Of a DNA stretch of 64,000 nucleotides, positions 51,511 through 60,061 are shown piece by piece. Below the pieces are notes generated by a model. That model searched no databases and was not told the origin of the DNA. It saw only the letters and a list, made by a program, of their open reading frames with translations. Position 1 is the stretch's first letter, and every line of letters begins with the position of its first letter. The stretch is from Anaerolineales bacterium (GTDB lineage Bacteria > Chloroflexota > Anaerolineae > Anaerolineales > UBA11579). The position numbers and the translations under genes were made by a program. The stretch spans positions 1-64,000 of the forward strand of contig JAJTXV010000001.1 in the NCBI GenBank assembly GCA_021463845.1, written 5' to 3'.

Positions 51511-52788
51511 ATGAACATTCTAGAACTTGAAACTACTTCCCTCAATGACTTGCGCAAGCAAGCCAAGGACCTCGGCGTGGAGCGCGCTGCCCGCCTGAAA
51601 CGCGAAGACCTGGTCATCACCATCGCCCAGGTCATGGCCAGCAAACAGGGCCGCGAGGTGCGCGGCGGCATCCTCGAGATCATGAATGAGGGCGTCGGCT
51701 TCCTGCGCTCCGAGCACTACCAGGGCGGCCCGGGCGACGTCTACGTCTCCCAGACCCAGATCCGCCGCTACGGTTTGCGCAATGGCGACCTCATCATTGG
51801 CGAAGCCCGCCCGCCGCGCGAATCCGAGAAACACTTCGGCCTGGTGAAAGTGGAGTCCGTCAACGGGATGGACCCCGAGAAGGCCAAGACCCGCCCCCGC
51901 TTTGAAAACCTGACCCCCATCTTCCCCGACCAGCGTTTTGACCTCGAGACCGACAAGCGCGGCCTGGCCATGCGCATGATCAACCTTGTGGCCCCCGTGG
52001 GCCGCGGCCAGCGTGGCCTCATCGTTTCACCGCCCAAGTCTGGCAAGACCACCATCCTCAAAGAGATGGCCAACTCCATCTCCACCAACTACAAAGATGT
52101 GCACCTTGTCGTCGCCCTCATCGGTGAGCGCCCTGAAGAAGTTACCGATATGGACCGCTCGGTGGATGCCGAAGTCATCTCTTCCACCTTTGATGAGCCC
52201 GTAACCTCGCACGTGCGCGCCGCCGAAATGGTGCTCGAGCGCTCCAAGCGCCTCGTCGAGATCGGCCGTGACGTCGTGATCCTGATGGACTCCATCACCC
52301 GCCTGGCGCGTGCCTATAACCTGGTGGTCACGCCCTCCGGCCGCACACTCTCCGGCGGTATCGACCCCTCGGCGCTCTACCCGCCCAAGCGCTTCTTCGG
52401 CGCCGCCCGCAATATTGAAGAGGGCGGTTCGCTCACCATCATCGCCACCTGCCTTGTCGATACCGGCTCGCGCATGGATGATGTGGTTTATGAAGAATTC
52501 AAGGGTACCGGCAACATGGAGTTGCACCTCTCGCGCAAGATGCAGGAGCGCCGCATATTCCCGGCCATTGACATCGAGCGCTCCTCCACCCGTCGTGAAG
52601 AACTGCTGCTCGGCCCCGACATCACCCAGCGCGTCTGGCTGATGCGCCGCATGTACGGCACCATGATCGCCGAGCCGCCCCACGGCGCGGGCATGGACAC
52701 CACCAACGCCATGGAAGCCATGCTGCAGCGCATGGGCAAGACCGACAGCAACCAGGAATTTCTCGAGACCCTTATCGATCAGGACTAA
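51511..52788 (+). CDS. rho: Transcription termination factor Rho
   Basis: Rho is a hexameric RNA-dependent ATPase ending transcription. The 425-residue protein has the N-terminal Rho domain (SLNDLRKQAKDLGVERAARL), the RNA-binding cold-shock-like fold (GILEIMNEGVGFLRS, then DVYVSQTQIRRYGLR), Walker A SPPKSGKTT at 173-181, Walker B VVILMDSITRLARAYN and the Q/R-loop GGSLTIIATCLVDTGSRMD. It lacks the long N-terminal insertions seen in Actinobacteria. The C-terminal end GKTDSNQEFLETL is typical. Confidence 0.97.
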   Translation: MNILELETTSLNDLRKQAKDLGVERAARLKREDLVITIAQVMASKQGREVRGGILEIMNEGVGFLRSEHYQGGPGDVYVSQTQIRRYGLRNGDLIIGEARPPRESEKHFGLVKVESVNGMDPEKAKTRPRFENLTPIFPDQRFDLETDKRGLAMRMINLVAPVGRGQRGLIVSPPKSGKTTILKEMANSISTNYKDVHLVVALIGERPEEVTDMDRSVDAEVISSTFDEPVTSHVRAAEMVLERSKRLVEIGRDVVILMDSITRLARAYNLVVTPSGRTLSGGIDPSALYPPKRFFGAARNIEEGGSLTIIATCLVDTGSRMDDVVYEEFKGTGNMELHLSRKMQERRIFPAIDIERSSTRREELLLGPDITQRVWLMRRMYGTMIAEPPHGAGMDTTNAMEAMLQRMGKTDSNQEFLETLIDQD

Positions 52789-52807
52789 CTCAAGTCCTGC
52801 CCTGGCT

Positions 52808-53794
52808 ATGAACACACACACTCAGCAGGCTCGGCGCACTCTATGCTCGAGCCTGCTGTTGTTTTTGCTGGCCGCCTGCGGCGCCCAGCCCACGGCCATC
52901 GTTGAGCCCACGCTCTCGCTCGAGCTTACGCCCTCGCCGTTGCCCGGCACGCCCACGCCGCAGCCCACCGCAACGCCCATGCCGCGCCTGGAGGTCGAGA
53001 CTTACACCGTCCAACCCGGCGACACCCTGCGGAGCATCGCCGCCGCCTACAACCTGCAGCCGGAGACCATACTGTGGGCCAATTACGACGCGCTGCTGGA
53101 CATTCCTGACTTTCTTTTCGAAGGCATGCAGCTCACTATCCTGCCGGTGGATGGCGTCTATCACCAAGTCGGCGGGGGCGATACGGTCGAGAACATCGCC
53201 GCCTTCTTCGCAACCAGCCCTCAGGCGATCTTCAACTGGGGTCCCAACGCCATTGACCCTGCCAATGCCGTCATCCTGCCCGGTCAATGGCTCGTGGTAC
53301 CCGATGGGCAGCGCAGCCTGCGCCGCCGCACCATGCCCAACCTGCCGCGCACTGCCATGGCCGTAGACTTCATGGAGTTCGGCGCCGGCGCCTGCCCACT
53401 GAACGTTGAGGGCGGAGCGGTGGGTGATGGCGTCTACGCGCCGCCCGTCTCTCCGCTGGATGTGATCGGCGAGGACTTCTGGTCAGCCCATACCGGGGTT
53501 GACCTGGCCGCTCAGCCCGGCGAGCCCGTGTTGGCCGCCGATGACGGCGTAGTCACTTTCTCCGGCTGGTCCAACTTCGGCTATGGCTACGCCGTCATGC
53601 TGGATCATGGCAACGGCCAGTTCAGCCTCTACGCCGGCCTGGCCGAAGCGCAGGCGCTGTGCGGTGCATCCGTCGCCCAGGGCGAGCCGCTGGGCTCGGC
53701 GGGCATTATTGGCCACCCGGCCGGCACCTTTGTGCACTTTGAAATTCGGCAGGGTGGGGCGGGGGTGGATCCGTTAGAACTATTACGAGAATAG
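52808..53794 (+). CDS. LysM/M23 lipoprotein with degenerate peptidase site
   Basis: This 328-residue lipoprotein has a signal ending FLLAACG, a Thr/Pro linker, two LysM modules (TYTVQPGDTLRSIAAAYNLQ near 65-110 and YHQVGGGDTVENIAAFFATS near 118-165) and a C-terminal M23 domain. The HTGVDLA segment keeps the first zinc His and Asp, but the position of the YxHL histidine reads LYAGL and the HxH pair reads FVHFE, so one zinc ligand and one catalytic His are lost. It is probably a peptidoglycan-binding activator of other hydrolases (as EnvC or NlpD), not an enzyme. Confidence 0.87.
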   Translation: MNTHTQQARRTLCSSLLLFLLAACGAQPTAIVEPTLSLELTPSPLPGTPTPQPTATPMPRLEVETYTVQPGDTLRSIAAAYNLQPETILWANYDALLDIPDFLFEGMQLTILPVDGVYHQVGGGDTVENIAAFFATSPQAIFNWGPNAIDPANAVILPGQWLVVPDGQRSLRRRTMPNLPRTAMAVDFMEFGAGACPLNVEGGAVGDGVYAPPVSPLDVIGEDFWSAHTGVDLAAQPGEPVLAADDGVVTFSGWSNFGYGYAVMLDHGNGQFSLYAGLAEAQALCGASVAQGEPLGSAGIIGHPAGTFVHFEIRQGGAGVDPLELLRE

Positions 53795-53829
53795 AGACTG
53801 GAGATTTCACTGCTAATCTCTAATCTCTT
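53793..53829. repeat. Dispersed repeat copy at the convergent gene ends
   Basis: agagactggagatt and aatctctaatctct form an imperfect inverted repeat related to the element at 35805-35852. It covers the stop codon region of the M23 gene and the end of the DinB gene. Confidence 0.5.
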
Positions 53830-54311
53830 GTTAGCTTTATCGGCATATCGTTGGCGAAGAAGAAATAATCTTGTGCGAAGGTCGGTGCGCCCAGCGAATG
53901 CAGCCCGGCCAGCATTTGGGAGCGGTGGTCTGTGCCATGGTTCAGCACATGGAACAGGATCTGCCATACCTTCACTCCCGGCATAAAGTCCTCGTTCAGT
54001 GCCACATCCTTCAACTCAGCCAAATACTCGCGCATGCCGGCTTCCACCGCATCCCACTTGCTGCGCACGCTGGCAAAATCCGTATACGGTTGCGGGTCGG
54101 CAAAATCCGGCAGCGGCAGCCCGCGCAGCCCGCTGAACCAACGTTCGTCAATGTTCAGCAGGTGAACGCATTGATTGCGCATGGAGCCGATCGAGTAGTT
54201 GACCTCTTGCAAAAATTGGTCTGGGGTGAGAGTGGTGATGCAGTGCTCCCACAGTTCGCGGTTGCGGGTAAAGTGATATTCAAACAGGTTTCTAAAGCCG
54301 TTTGCGTCCAT
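53820..54311 (-). CDS. DinB-family protein
   Basis: This 163-residue four-helix bundle has the DinB metal histidine pattern: QCVHLLNIDERWF near 47-59 and HVLNHGTDHRSQML near 122-135. The overall layout matches uncharacterised DinB/YfiT hydrolase- or thiol-transferase-like proteins. A minus-strand TATAAT (54333-54328) lies about 16 bases before ATG 54311. Confidence 0.88.
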   Translation of the reverse strand: MDANGFRNLFEYHFTRNRELWEHCITTLTPDQFLQEVNYSIGSMRNQCVHLLNIDERWFSGLRGLPLPDFADPQPYTDFASVRSKWDAVEAGMREYLAELKDVALNEDFMPGVKVWQILFHVLNHGTDHRSQMLAGLHSLGAPTFAQDYFFFANDMPIKLTRD

Positions 54312-54426
54312 GCCAGCCTCCGGCTAGATTATAGGTATTGGCCGTACCTGTCGGGAACTTTTGGACGGCAGATTCGTTATGCCAATAAGCGGGCACAGCC
54401 CGCAATTGGAAAAGGAATGGTGAATT

Positions 54427-55158
54427 ATGGTTAAGAAGAGTATTGTATTTGTCGCTTTGGCTGGTTTGCTGCTGGCCGCCTGCGGCGCCGCCGCCCCCAC
54501 CTCCGTTGCCCCCGGGCCCAACGTGCCCGTCTCGGGCATCACGGTTGCCGGGCATGGCGAGGTGCGCCTGGTGCCCAACATCGCCACGGTGACGATTGGC
54601 GTGCGCACTAACGGCGCCAACGTCTCCGAAGTGGTGGCTGAGAATGCCGCCAGCGTCTCCTCCGTCATGCAGGCCCTCTCCAACCTGGGCATTGCTCCCG
54701 AGGATATGCAGACCTCCAACTTCAACGTCTACGCCAACCAGGGCTACGACCCGGTGACCGGTTTGCCCGGTGAGATCACCACCTACTCGGTGGAGAACAC
54801 CGTCAACGTCACCGTGCGTGACCTGGCCAGCCTGGGCGAGTTGCTCGACCGTGCGGTCAGCGCCGGCGCCAACTCCATCTGGGGCGTCAGCTTTGACGTA
54901 GACGACAAGTCCTCGGCTCAGGCTGAGGCCCGCGACATCGCCGTGCAAAAGGCCATGGCCGAAGCGCAGGCGCTGGCTGCTGCGGCTGGCGTCACCCTGG
55001 GTGACATCATCTCCATCAGCTACACGCCCACCGGCTACTACTACGGCCCCATGTTCGGCATGGGTGGCGGCGGCGCTGCGGCTGAGTCCAGCACCAGCAT
55101 CGTCCCTGGCCAGATCACCGTCGGCGCCGATGTGTCCATCACTTTCGCGCTGAAGTAG
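54427..55158 (+). CDS. SIMPL-domain (DUF541) lipoprotein
   Basis: This 243-residue lipoprotein has a signal ending LLLAACG. The SIMPL/DUF541 domain is shown by ISVAG-like ITVAGHGEVRLVPNIATVTI, TSNFNVYANQGYD, YSVENTVNVTVRDL and the KAMAEAQALAAAAGV helix. The family forms oligomeric shells in the cell envelope and its role is uncertain (oxidative stress in some bacteria). A Gly/Ala-rich stretch precedes the last strand. Confidence 0.92.
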   Translation: MVKKSIVFVALAGLLLAACGAAAPTSVAPGPNVPVSGITVAGHGEVRLVPNIATVTIGVRTNGANVSEVVAENAASVSSVMQALSNLGIAPEDMQTSNFNVYANQGYDPVTGLPGEITTYSVENTVNVTVRDLASLGELLDRAVSAGANSIWGVSFDVDDKSSAQAEARDIAVQKAMAEAQALAAAAGVTLGDIISISYTPTGYYYGPMFGMGGGGAAAESSTSIVPGQITVGADVSITFALK

Positions 55159-55180
55159 CCTTAGTCGAAGCACAATCATC

Positions 55181-55210
55181 AAAAAGCCCCGCCTTGGCGG
55201 GGCTTTTTGG
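55181..55210 (+). terminator. Intrinsic terminator
   Basis: The hairpin agccccgcc/ggcggggct is flanked by A5 and T5 after the SIMPL gene. Confidence 0.88.
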
Positions 55211-55211
55211 T

Positions 55212-55284
55212 TTGCAATGAATATTGCAAATTATGGGCGTTTGTGCAATGAATATTGCTGCCACTCGCTCACCTGCTTTATACT
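55212..55284 (+). promoter_or_regulatory. chrA promoter with two palindromic operators
   Basis: TTGCAAT-GAAT-ATTGCAA (55212-55229, perfect 7-bp arms) and GCAAT-GAAT-ATTGC (55245-55258) share the same core and are spaced 31 bp apart, three helical turns. The second overlaps the -35 TTGCTG (55255-55260). TATACT (55279-55284) ends 8 bases before ATG 55293. A repressor of unknown family, perhaps MarR-like, is expected. Confidence 0.72.
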
Positions 55285-55292
55285 CGCCGACG

Positions 55293-56387
55293 ATGCGTGA
55301 ACTGGTGCGCCTTTGCCTCCAACTCGGCTTCACCGCCTTCGGCGGGCCAGCCGCTCACATCGCCATGCTGCGCGACGAAGCCGTGACCCGCCGCGGCTGG
55401 CTGACCGACCAGCACTTTCTCGACCTGCTAGGCGCCACCAATCTGATCCCCGGCCCCAACTCCACTGAGATGGTTTTGCACATCGGCTACCTGCGCCGCG
55501 ACTGGCCCGGGCTGCTGGTGGCCGGCCTGTGCTTCATCAGCCCGGCCGCGCTGGCAGTGCTGGCGCTGGCCTGGCTCTACCAGGCCTACGGCAGCCTGCC
55601 GCAGGCCGCCTGGCTGCTCTACGGCGTGAAGCCGGTAGTCATCGTGCTCATCGTCCAAGCCCTGTGGCTGCTGGGGCGCACTGCGGCCCGCAACTTGTGG
55701 TCGGCGTTGGTGGGCGCATCCGTCTTCCTGCTCTATCTGCTTGGCGTCAACGAAATTGCATTGTTGTTCGGCGCGGCGTTGCTTGTTACGCTGGCTGCCA
55801 ATGCTGGCCGCGGCCTGCCGTCCGCGGCGGTCTTGCTTACCCCGCTGGCAGCGCTGCCTGCGTTGCCTTTCACGCTTTCCGGTTTGTTTTGGACCTTCCT
55901 TAAGATCGGTAGCGTGCTCTACGGCAGTGGTTACGTGCTGTTCGCCTTCATGCAGGCCGAGTTCGTCACCCGCCTGGGCTGGCTGAGCCAACAGCAGCTC
56001 ATCGATGCCATTGCCGTGGGGCAGCTGACACCCGGCCCGCTCTTCACCAGCGCCACCTTCGTGGGCTATATATTGGGCGGCTTGCCCGGCAGCCTGGTGG
56101 CCACTATTGGCATCTTTCTGCCATCCTTCCTGCTCGTCGGGCTCACCGCCCGCTGGCTGCCGCGCCTGCGCCAGTCTGCCTGGGCTTCCGCTTTCCTGGA
56201 TGGCGTCAATATCGCCTCGGTAGGCCTGATGGCTGCGGTGGCCTGCCAGCTGGGCGCCACTGCGCTGATCGACCTGCCTACCATTGGCATCGCTGTGCTT
56301 GCGGCTGTATTGCTGCGCTCCAAAGTGAATTCTGCCCTGCTGGTACTCGGCGGAGCGCTGGCCGGGCTATTGGTTTCTTTGCTGTAA
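55293..56387 (+). CDS. chrA: Chromate transporter, bidomain ChrA type
   Basis: This 364-residue membrane protein exports or transports chromate or a related anion. Two CHR domains are visible: LGFTAFGGPAAHIAML with NLIPGPNSTEM in the first, and KIGSVLYGSGYVLFAF with GQLTPGPLFTSATF in the second. ATG 55293 is chosen since a -10 ends 8 bases upstream and the family begins at this point. In-frame ATGs at 55224 and 55248 lie upstream of the promoter or in the operators. Confidence 0.93.
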   Translation: MRELVRLCLQLGFTAFGGPAAHIAMLRDEAVTRRGWLTDQHFLDLLGATNLIPGPNSTEMVLHIGYLRRDWPGLLVAGLCFISPAALAVLALAWLYQAYGSLPQAAWLLYGVKPVVIVLIVQALWLLGRTAARNLWSALVGASVFLLYLLGVNEIALLFGAALLVTLAANAGRGLPSAAVLLTPLAALPALPFTLSGLFWTFLKIGSVLYGSGYVLFAFMQAEFVTRLGWLSQQQLIDAIAVGQLTPGPLFTSATFVGYILGGLPGSLVATIGIFLPSFLLVGLTARWLPRLRQSAWASAFLDGVNIASVGLMAAVACQLGATALIDLPTIGIAVLAAVLLRSKVNSALLVLGGALAGLLVSLL

Positions 56388-56572
56388 TATCTTCTCCTCG
56401 CTGTCCGAGTAGCGGCCAAAGTTATTATTGCGCGGATGGGGAGAGGGGGTGAAATTATATTAATAACAACTGCCGTTCCCCCATTTTTAAATGGCTCATG
56501 CTGGGCTTATAGCATACTGAGGTGTCTAAGTGGATATTTGGGGCTGGTTGTCAAGGTAGAAGTATCGAATCT
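56388..56572. other. AT-rich intergenic spacer
   Basis: This spacer lies between convergent chrA and rimO. It contains a short ccattt/aaatgg hairpin near 56479-56493 but no clear gene or T-rich terminator. Confidence 0.4.
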
Positions 56573-56584
56573 CTACTCTCTAAT
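56566..56584. repeat. Dispersed repeat copy spanning the rimO stop codon
   Basis: cgaatctctactctctaat matches 18 of 19 bases of 35831-35849. It supplies the last codons and stop of rimO. Confidence 0.6.
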
Positions 56585-57967
56585 TTCCAACCCTTCCAGG
56601 GTGATCACACTACGGCTCACGTCAACCGTGCCGCTCAAGTCATACGGCATGGCTCCGGTAATGCGCACCGGCACAATTTCGCCCACCGGCGCGCCGCCTT
56701 CCACGAACACCAGCCCGTCGATCTCAGGCGCGTCGCGGTAGCTGCGGCCCACGGCGATCGGCTCGTCGCTGCCTTCCACTTCGCCGGTGCCTTCGATCAG
56801 CACATCGATCGTCTGGCCCACCAGGGCCTGATTGTTCTCCAGCGAGATGCGTTGCTGGGCTTCCATGACCTGCGCTTTGCGGGCTTCTTTGACCTCTTCG
56901 GGAACAGGGTCGCCCAGCGGTTCACTGCTGGTGCCTGGCTCGAACGAGAAGGTGAACACGCCCACGCGGTCAAAGCGGATCTCTTCGATGAAATCCATCA
57001 GGGCCTGAAACTCTTCGTCGGTCTCGCCGGGGTAGCCCACAATGAACGTAGAGCGCAGCGCCAGGCCGGGCAGTTTGGTGCGCATCTTATCCAGCGTGCG
57101 GTGCACCCAGTCCATGTTGGCCGGGCGGCGCATGCGCTTCAGCGTGGCCGGGTGGGCGTGCTGCAGCGGCATATCCAGATAGGGGATCAGCTGCTTGTGC
57201 GCCGCCATGGTGTCGATCTGGCGGTCGGTCACCGACCCGGGGAAGTTGTACAGGATGCGGATCCAATCCACATGCGGCACTTCCTGCACCAGGCCTTCCA
57301 GCAGGCTGGCCAGGCCGTCTTTCATGCCCAGTTCGTGCCCCCAGTCCGTGCTGTCCTGGGCGATCAGGTTGATCTCGCGTACACCCGCCGCCTGCAGGGC
57401 GCGGGCCTCCGCCAATATGCTCTCCAGCGGGCGGCTGACCAGGGTGCCCTTGATCAGCGGGATGGCGCAGAACGCACAGGGGCGGCGGCAGCCGTCAGCG
57501 ATCTTCAAATAAGCGCTGTAGCCCTGCTTGGAGATACGCAACACATCCTGCTCGTCGCGGCCCACAGTGATGGCTTCGTCAGGCAGGTGGTAGAGCGGCT
57601 CGGGGCTGGTGCGGCGGCGCAGCTTGTCGATCAGCTGGAGCACATCCATCCAGCGGCGGGTGCCCAGCAAGGCATCCACACCGGGCACGCGCTCGATCAC
57701 TTCGGCGCCGTAACGCTGGCTCAGACAGCCGGCGGCGATCAGCCACTGGTCGCTGCGTTTGTTGGCCGCCAGCTCGCTCAGCGCCTGGTATGACTCTTCC
57801 TTGGCCGGCCCTATGAAGCCGCAGGTGTTCACGATCAACACCTCGGCCGCATCTGCCACCAGGCTGGGCTGGTAGCCCTCGCGCTGCAGCAATTGCGCCA
57901 TCGATTCAGAATCCACGGTGTTCTTGGCGCAGCCTAAAGACACCAGGTGAAAGTTTTTCTCTGCCAT
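56573..57967 (-). CDS. rimO: Ribosomal protein S12 methylthiotransferase RimO
   Basis: This radical SAM enzyme adds a methylthio group to an aspartate of S12. The 464-residue protein has the RimO signature VSLGCAKNTVDSE with C13, C49 and C81 binding the auxiliary cluster, C160, C164 and C167 (GCRRPCAFC) for the radical SAM cluster, and a C-terminal TRAM domain (ending EGLEIRE). ATG 57967 matches the family start. Longer frames would run back to the rodZ stop. The gene lies 25 bases downstream of rodZ. Confidence 0.95.
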   Translation of the reverse strand: MAEKNFHLVSLGCAKNTVDSESMAQLLQREGYQPSLVADAAEVLIVNTCGFIGPAKEESYQALSELAANKRSDQWLIAAGCLSQRYGAEVIERVPGVDALLGTRRWMDVLQLIDKLRRRTSPEPLYHLPDEAITVGRDEQDVLRISKQGYSAYLKIADGCRRPCAFCAIPLIKGTLVSRPLESILAEARALQAAGVREINLIAQDSTDWGHELGMKDGLASLLEGLVQEVPHVDWIRILYNFPGSVTDRQIDTMAAHKQLIPYLDMPLQHAHPATLKRMRRPANMDWVHRTLDKMRTKLPGLALRSTFIVGYPGETDEEFQALMDFIEEIRFDRVGVFTFSFEPGTSSEPLGDPVPEEVKEARKAQVMEAQQRISLENNQALVGQTIDVLIEGTGEVEGSDEPIAVGRSYRDAPEIDGLVFVEGGAPVGEIVPVRITGAMPYDLSGTVDVSRSVITLEGLEIRE

Positions 57968-57992
57968 GCGGGGGTGATTGTAACCGTAGGCT

Positions 57993-59330
57993 CTACGGCT
58001 CAGGGGTGCCGGTGGGCTCAAGGGTGGGCGTGGCTTCCGCCGTGGCCGTGAGCACCGCCGGGTCGATGGTCGGCGTGGGCGAAGGGGTGGGGGTGGCCGC
58101 GCCCTGGGCGTTGAAGATCACGCTGACCACCTCGCCAAACAGGCCGATGATGCCCATGTCCTGCTCGTTGAGGAAGGCCCGCAGGCCTGCCCCGTTGCCG
58201 GTCAGCAGCAGTATCTGCCCATTGGCGCTGTAGGAATAATTCTGGCCGGGATTGGTGCGCCCATCGAACTGGACCTGGCCATCCACCGTTACGCGCATCC
58301 ACACTCGCTGCAGCGAGAGCAGGCGCAAATTGATATTGCCCGTGGCGCCTGCCTCCACAGTCGTTGCGCCCAGCAGCACCGCCGTAGCCGTGGGGGTGGG
58401 GCTGCCCAACAGGTTGATCGATTCGCCGCCGCTGGCCACCGCCGAGGGATCCGGCGTGTTGGTAGGCAGAGCCAGGCTGCCCAGCGGGGGCGCGGTGGGC
58501 TCAATACTCTGCGCAGCCTGCGTATCGAGCACGCGGCCGATACTGAAGGTAATGAACGCCAGCAGGATCACGCCCGCCAGCGCGCCAAAGGCAATGTCGC
58601 GGGTCAGCAGCGGCTGAGCCCAGGCTGGCAGGCGGAACTTGAGCGGGGGCAGGGCAGGGCGGGCAGCCTTGGGTTTGGGCTTGGCAGCGGCCGCCGCCCG
58701 CTGCTGGAAGCGCGCTTGCAGCGCTTCGGCATATTGCAGCAGCAGCGCTTCGCTCTCCAGCCCCAGGAACTCGGCGTAATTGCCCAACATGCCGCGTGCC
58801 TGGGTGGGGGAGGGGAAGCTTTCAAAATCGCCGCGCTCCAGGCGCTGCAGATAGTGCGCCGGGATGTGGGTGTTTTGCTCCACCTCGTCCAGGGTCAGTT
58901 CGGTCTGCTGGCGGCGGGCACGCAGTTGTGCGCCGATGGCGGCGTAATCATCGCCAGGGTCTGGCGCGGGCGCGGCGGCAACCGCCAGCGCCGGAGCTTC
59001 GGCGACCGCTGGAGCTTCGGCGACCGCTTCGGCTGGCTGCTCGGCCGCTGCCGGGCTGGCTGGCTCGGCTGCAGCAGCAGGCGCCTCGGCGGCGGGCCGC
59101 AACAGGCCCAGCACCGCGTCAGGGTCAAGCTCCAGGAAGCTGGCATAGGCGCGCAGAAAGCCGCGCACTTGCGCCGCCGAAGGCAGGGCGCCAAAGTCGC
59201 CTTCTTCCAACGCCTGCAAGTAATGCTTGCGGATGTGGGTGGCTTCGGATGCTCTTTCGAGCGTGATGCCGCGCTGTTCGCGTTGTTTGCTCAGGGCGCG
59301 GCCGACAGTCTGTGGGGTCATCTTAAACAA
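57993..59330 (-). CDS. rodZ: RodZ-like protein with two helix-turn-helix domains
   Basis: RodZ links cytoplasmic MreB to the cell wall machinery. This 445-residue protein has two cytoplasmic HTH domains of the RodZ type, residues ~6-76 (LSKQREQRGITLERASEATH) and ~131-202 (LRARRQQTELTLDEVEQNTH), separated by an Ala/Pro/Glu linker, then one membrane helix at 246-266. The external part includes a DUF4115-like beta domain at ~330-410 and a Thr/Pro tail. Standard RodZ has a single HTH. It precedes rimO, as in several other phyla. Confidence 0.85.
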   Translation of the reverse strand: MFKMTPQTVGRALSKQREQRGITLERASEATHIRKHYLQALEEGDFGALPSAAQVRGFLRAYASFLELDPDAVLGLLRPAAEAPAAAAEPASPAAAEQPAEAVAEAPAVAEAPALAVAAAPAPDPGDDYAAIGAQLRARRQQTELTLDEVEQNTHIPAHYLQRLERGDFESFPSPTQARGMLGNYAEFLGLESEALLLQYAEALQARFQQRAAAAAKPKPKAARPALPPLKFRLPAWAQPLLTRDIAFGALAGVILLAFITFSIGRVLDTQAAQSIEPTAPPLGSLALPTNTPDPSAVASGGESINLLGSPTPTATAVLLGATTVEAGATGNINLRLLSLQRVWMRVTVDGQVQFDGRTNPGQNYSYSANGQILLLTGNGAGLRAFLNEQDMGIIGLFGEVVSVIFNAQGAATPTPSPTPTIDPAVLTATAEATPTLEPTGTPEP

Positions 59331-59362
59331 ATCAGCCTGCCTATTGTATCGGCAGGCTGATT
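59325..59362 (-). terminator. Intrinsic terminator after rplI
   Basis: The minus-strand hairpin atcagcctgcc/ggcaggctgat is followed by TTGTTT. It separates rplI from rodZ. Confidence 0.75.
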
Positions 59363-59378
59363 AATATTGAATGATGCG

Positions 59379-59981
59379 TTATTCGGCGGCGGGCTCTTCG
59401 TCAGCAGCTTCGGCTTCTGCCTCAGCGGCCACTTCCTCAGCCAGCGGCTCCAGCACCTCTTCCACTGGCTTGGGCTGGTTGGCCTCGGCCGAGGCGGCCA
59501 GCTCGCTGGCGGCCACCATGTAGTTCTCGGGGCTCTCGCCCTCACGGTACACCACCGCTTCGAAGGCCGGGATCACATCCAGGGTCAGGCGCACGGCCAC
59601 CTTGTGCATGCCCAGCAGGCGCAGCGGCTGCACGTCGATCTGGCGGCGGTCAAAGGTCACGCCCAGCTTCTCACCCAGCTGCTCGGCGATCATCTGCGTG
59701 GTGATCGAGCCGTACAGCTTGCCGGTCTCGCCGGCGCGGGCCGGGAACAGCAACTGCAAGCCCTGCATCTTGTCCGCCAGGGCCTGAGCCTCAGCGTTGC
59801 GGGTGTCGCGCTGCTTGTCAGCGTTGGCGGCGATCTTCTCGGCCATCTTGATCGCATTGGGGGTGGCGGGGATCGCCAGACCCTGAGGGATCAAGTAGTT
59901 GCGGCCGTAGCCGTTGGCAACTTTCTTGATCTGGCCGGCGCGGCCCAACTTATGAACATCTTGTAACAGTAAAACCTGCAT
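59379..59981 (-). CDS. rplI: Ribosomal protein L9
   Basis: This large-subunit protein binds 23S rRNA. The N-terminal domain MQVLLLQDVHKLGRAGQIKK...GYGRNYLIPQGLA is diagnostic, followed by the long connecting helix and the C-terminal domain (LYGSITTQMIAEQLGEK). At 200 residues it is about 50 longer than E. coli L9 because of an acidic Glu/Ala-rich tail. It is not next to rpsF/rpsR/ssb, so this L9 gene stands alone. Confidence 0.96.
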   Translation of the reverse strand: MQVLLLQDVHKLGRAGQIKKVANGYGRNYLIPQGLAIPATPNAIKMAEKIAANADKQRDTRNAEAQALADKMQGLQLLFPARAGETGKLYGSITTQMIAEQLGEKLGVTFDRRQIDVQPLRLLGMHKVAVRLTLDVIPAFEAVVYREGESPENYMVAASELAASAEANQPKPVEEVLEPLAEEVAAEAEAEAADEEPAAE

Positions 59982-60010
59982 GCTTCACATCCTTATGGAG
60001 TTCAAAATTT

Positions 60011-60045
60011 CGCCCGGCAAGGTTACCGGGCAAGGCCGAATTGTA
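60011..60045 (-). terminator. Possible terminator after DUF389 gene
   Basis: The minus-strand hairpin gcccgg/ccgggc is followed by GAAATTTTG. The stem is short and the T run interrupted. Confidence 0.4.
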
Positions 60046-60061
60046 CCAGACGGCACACAGT

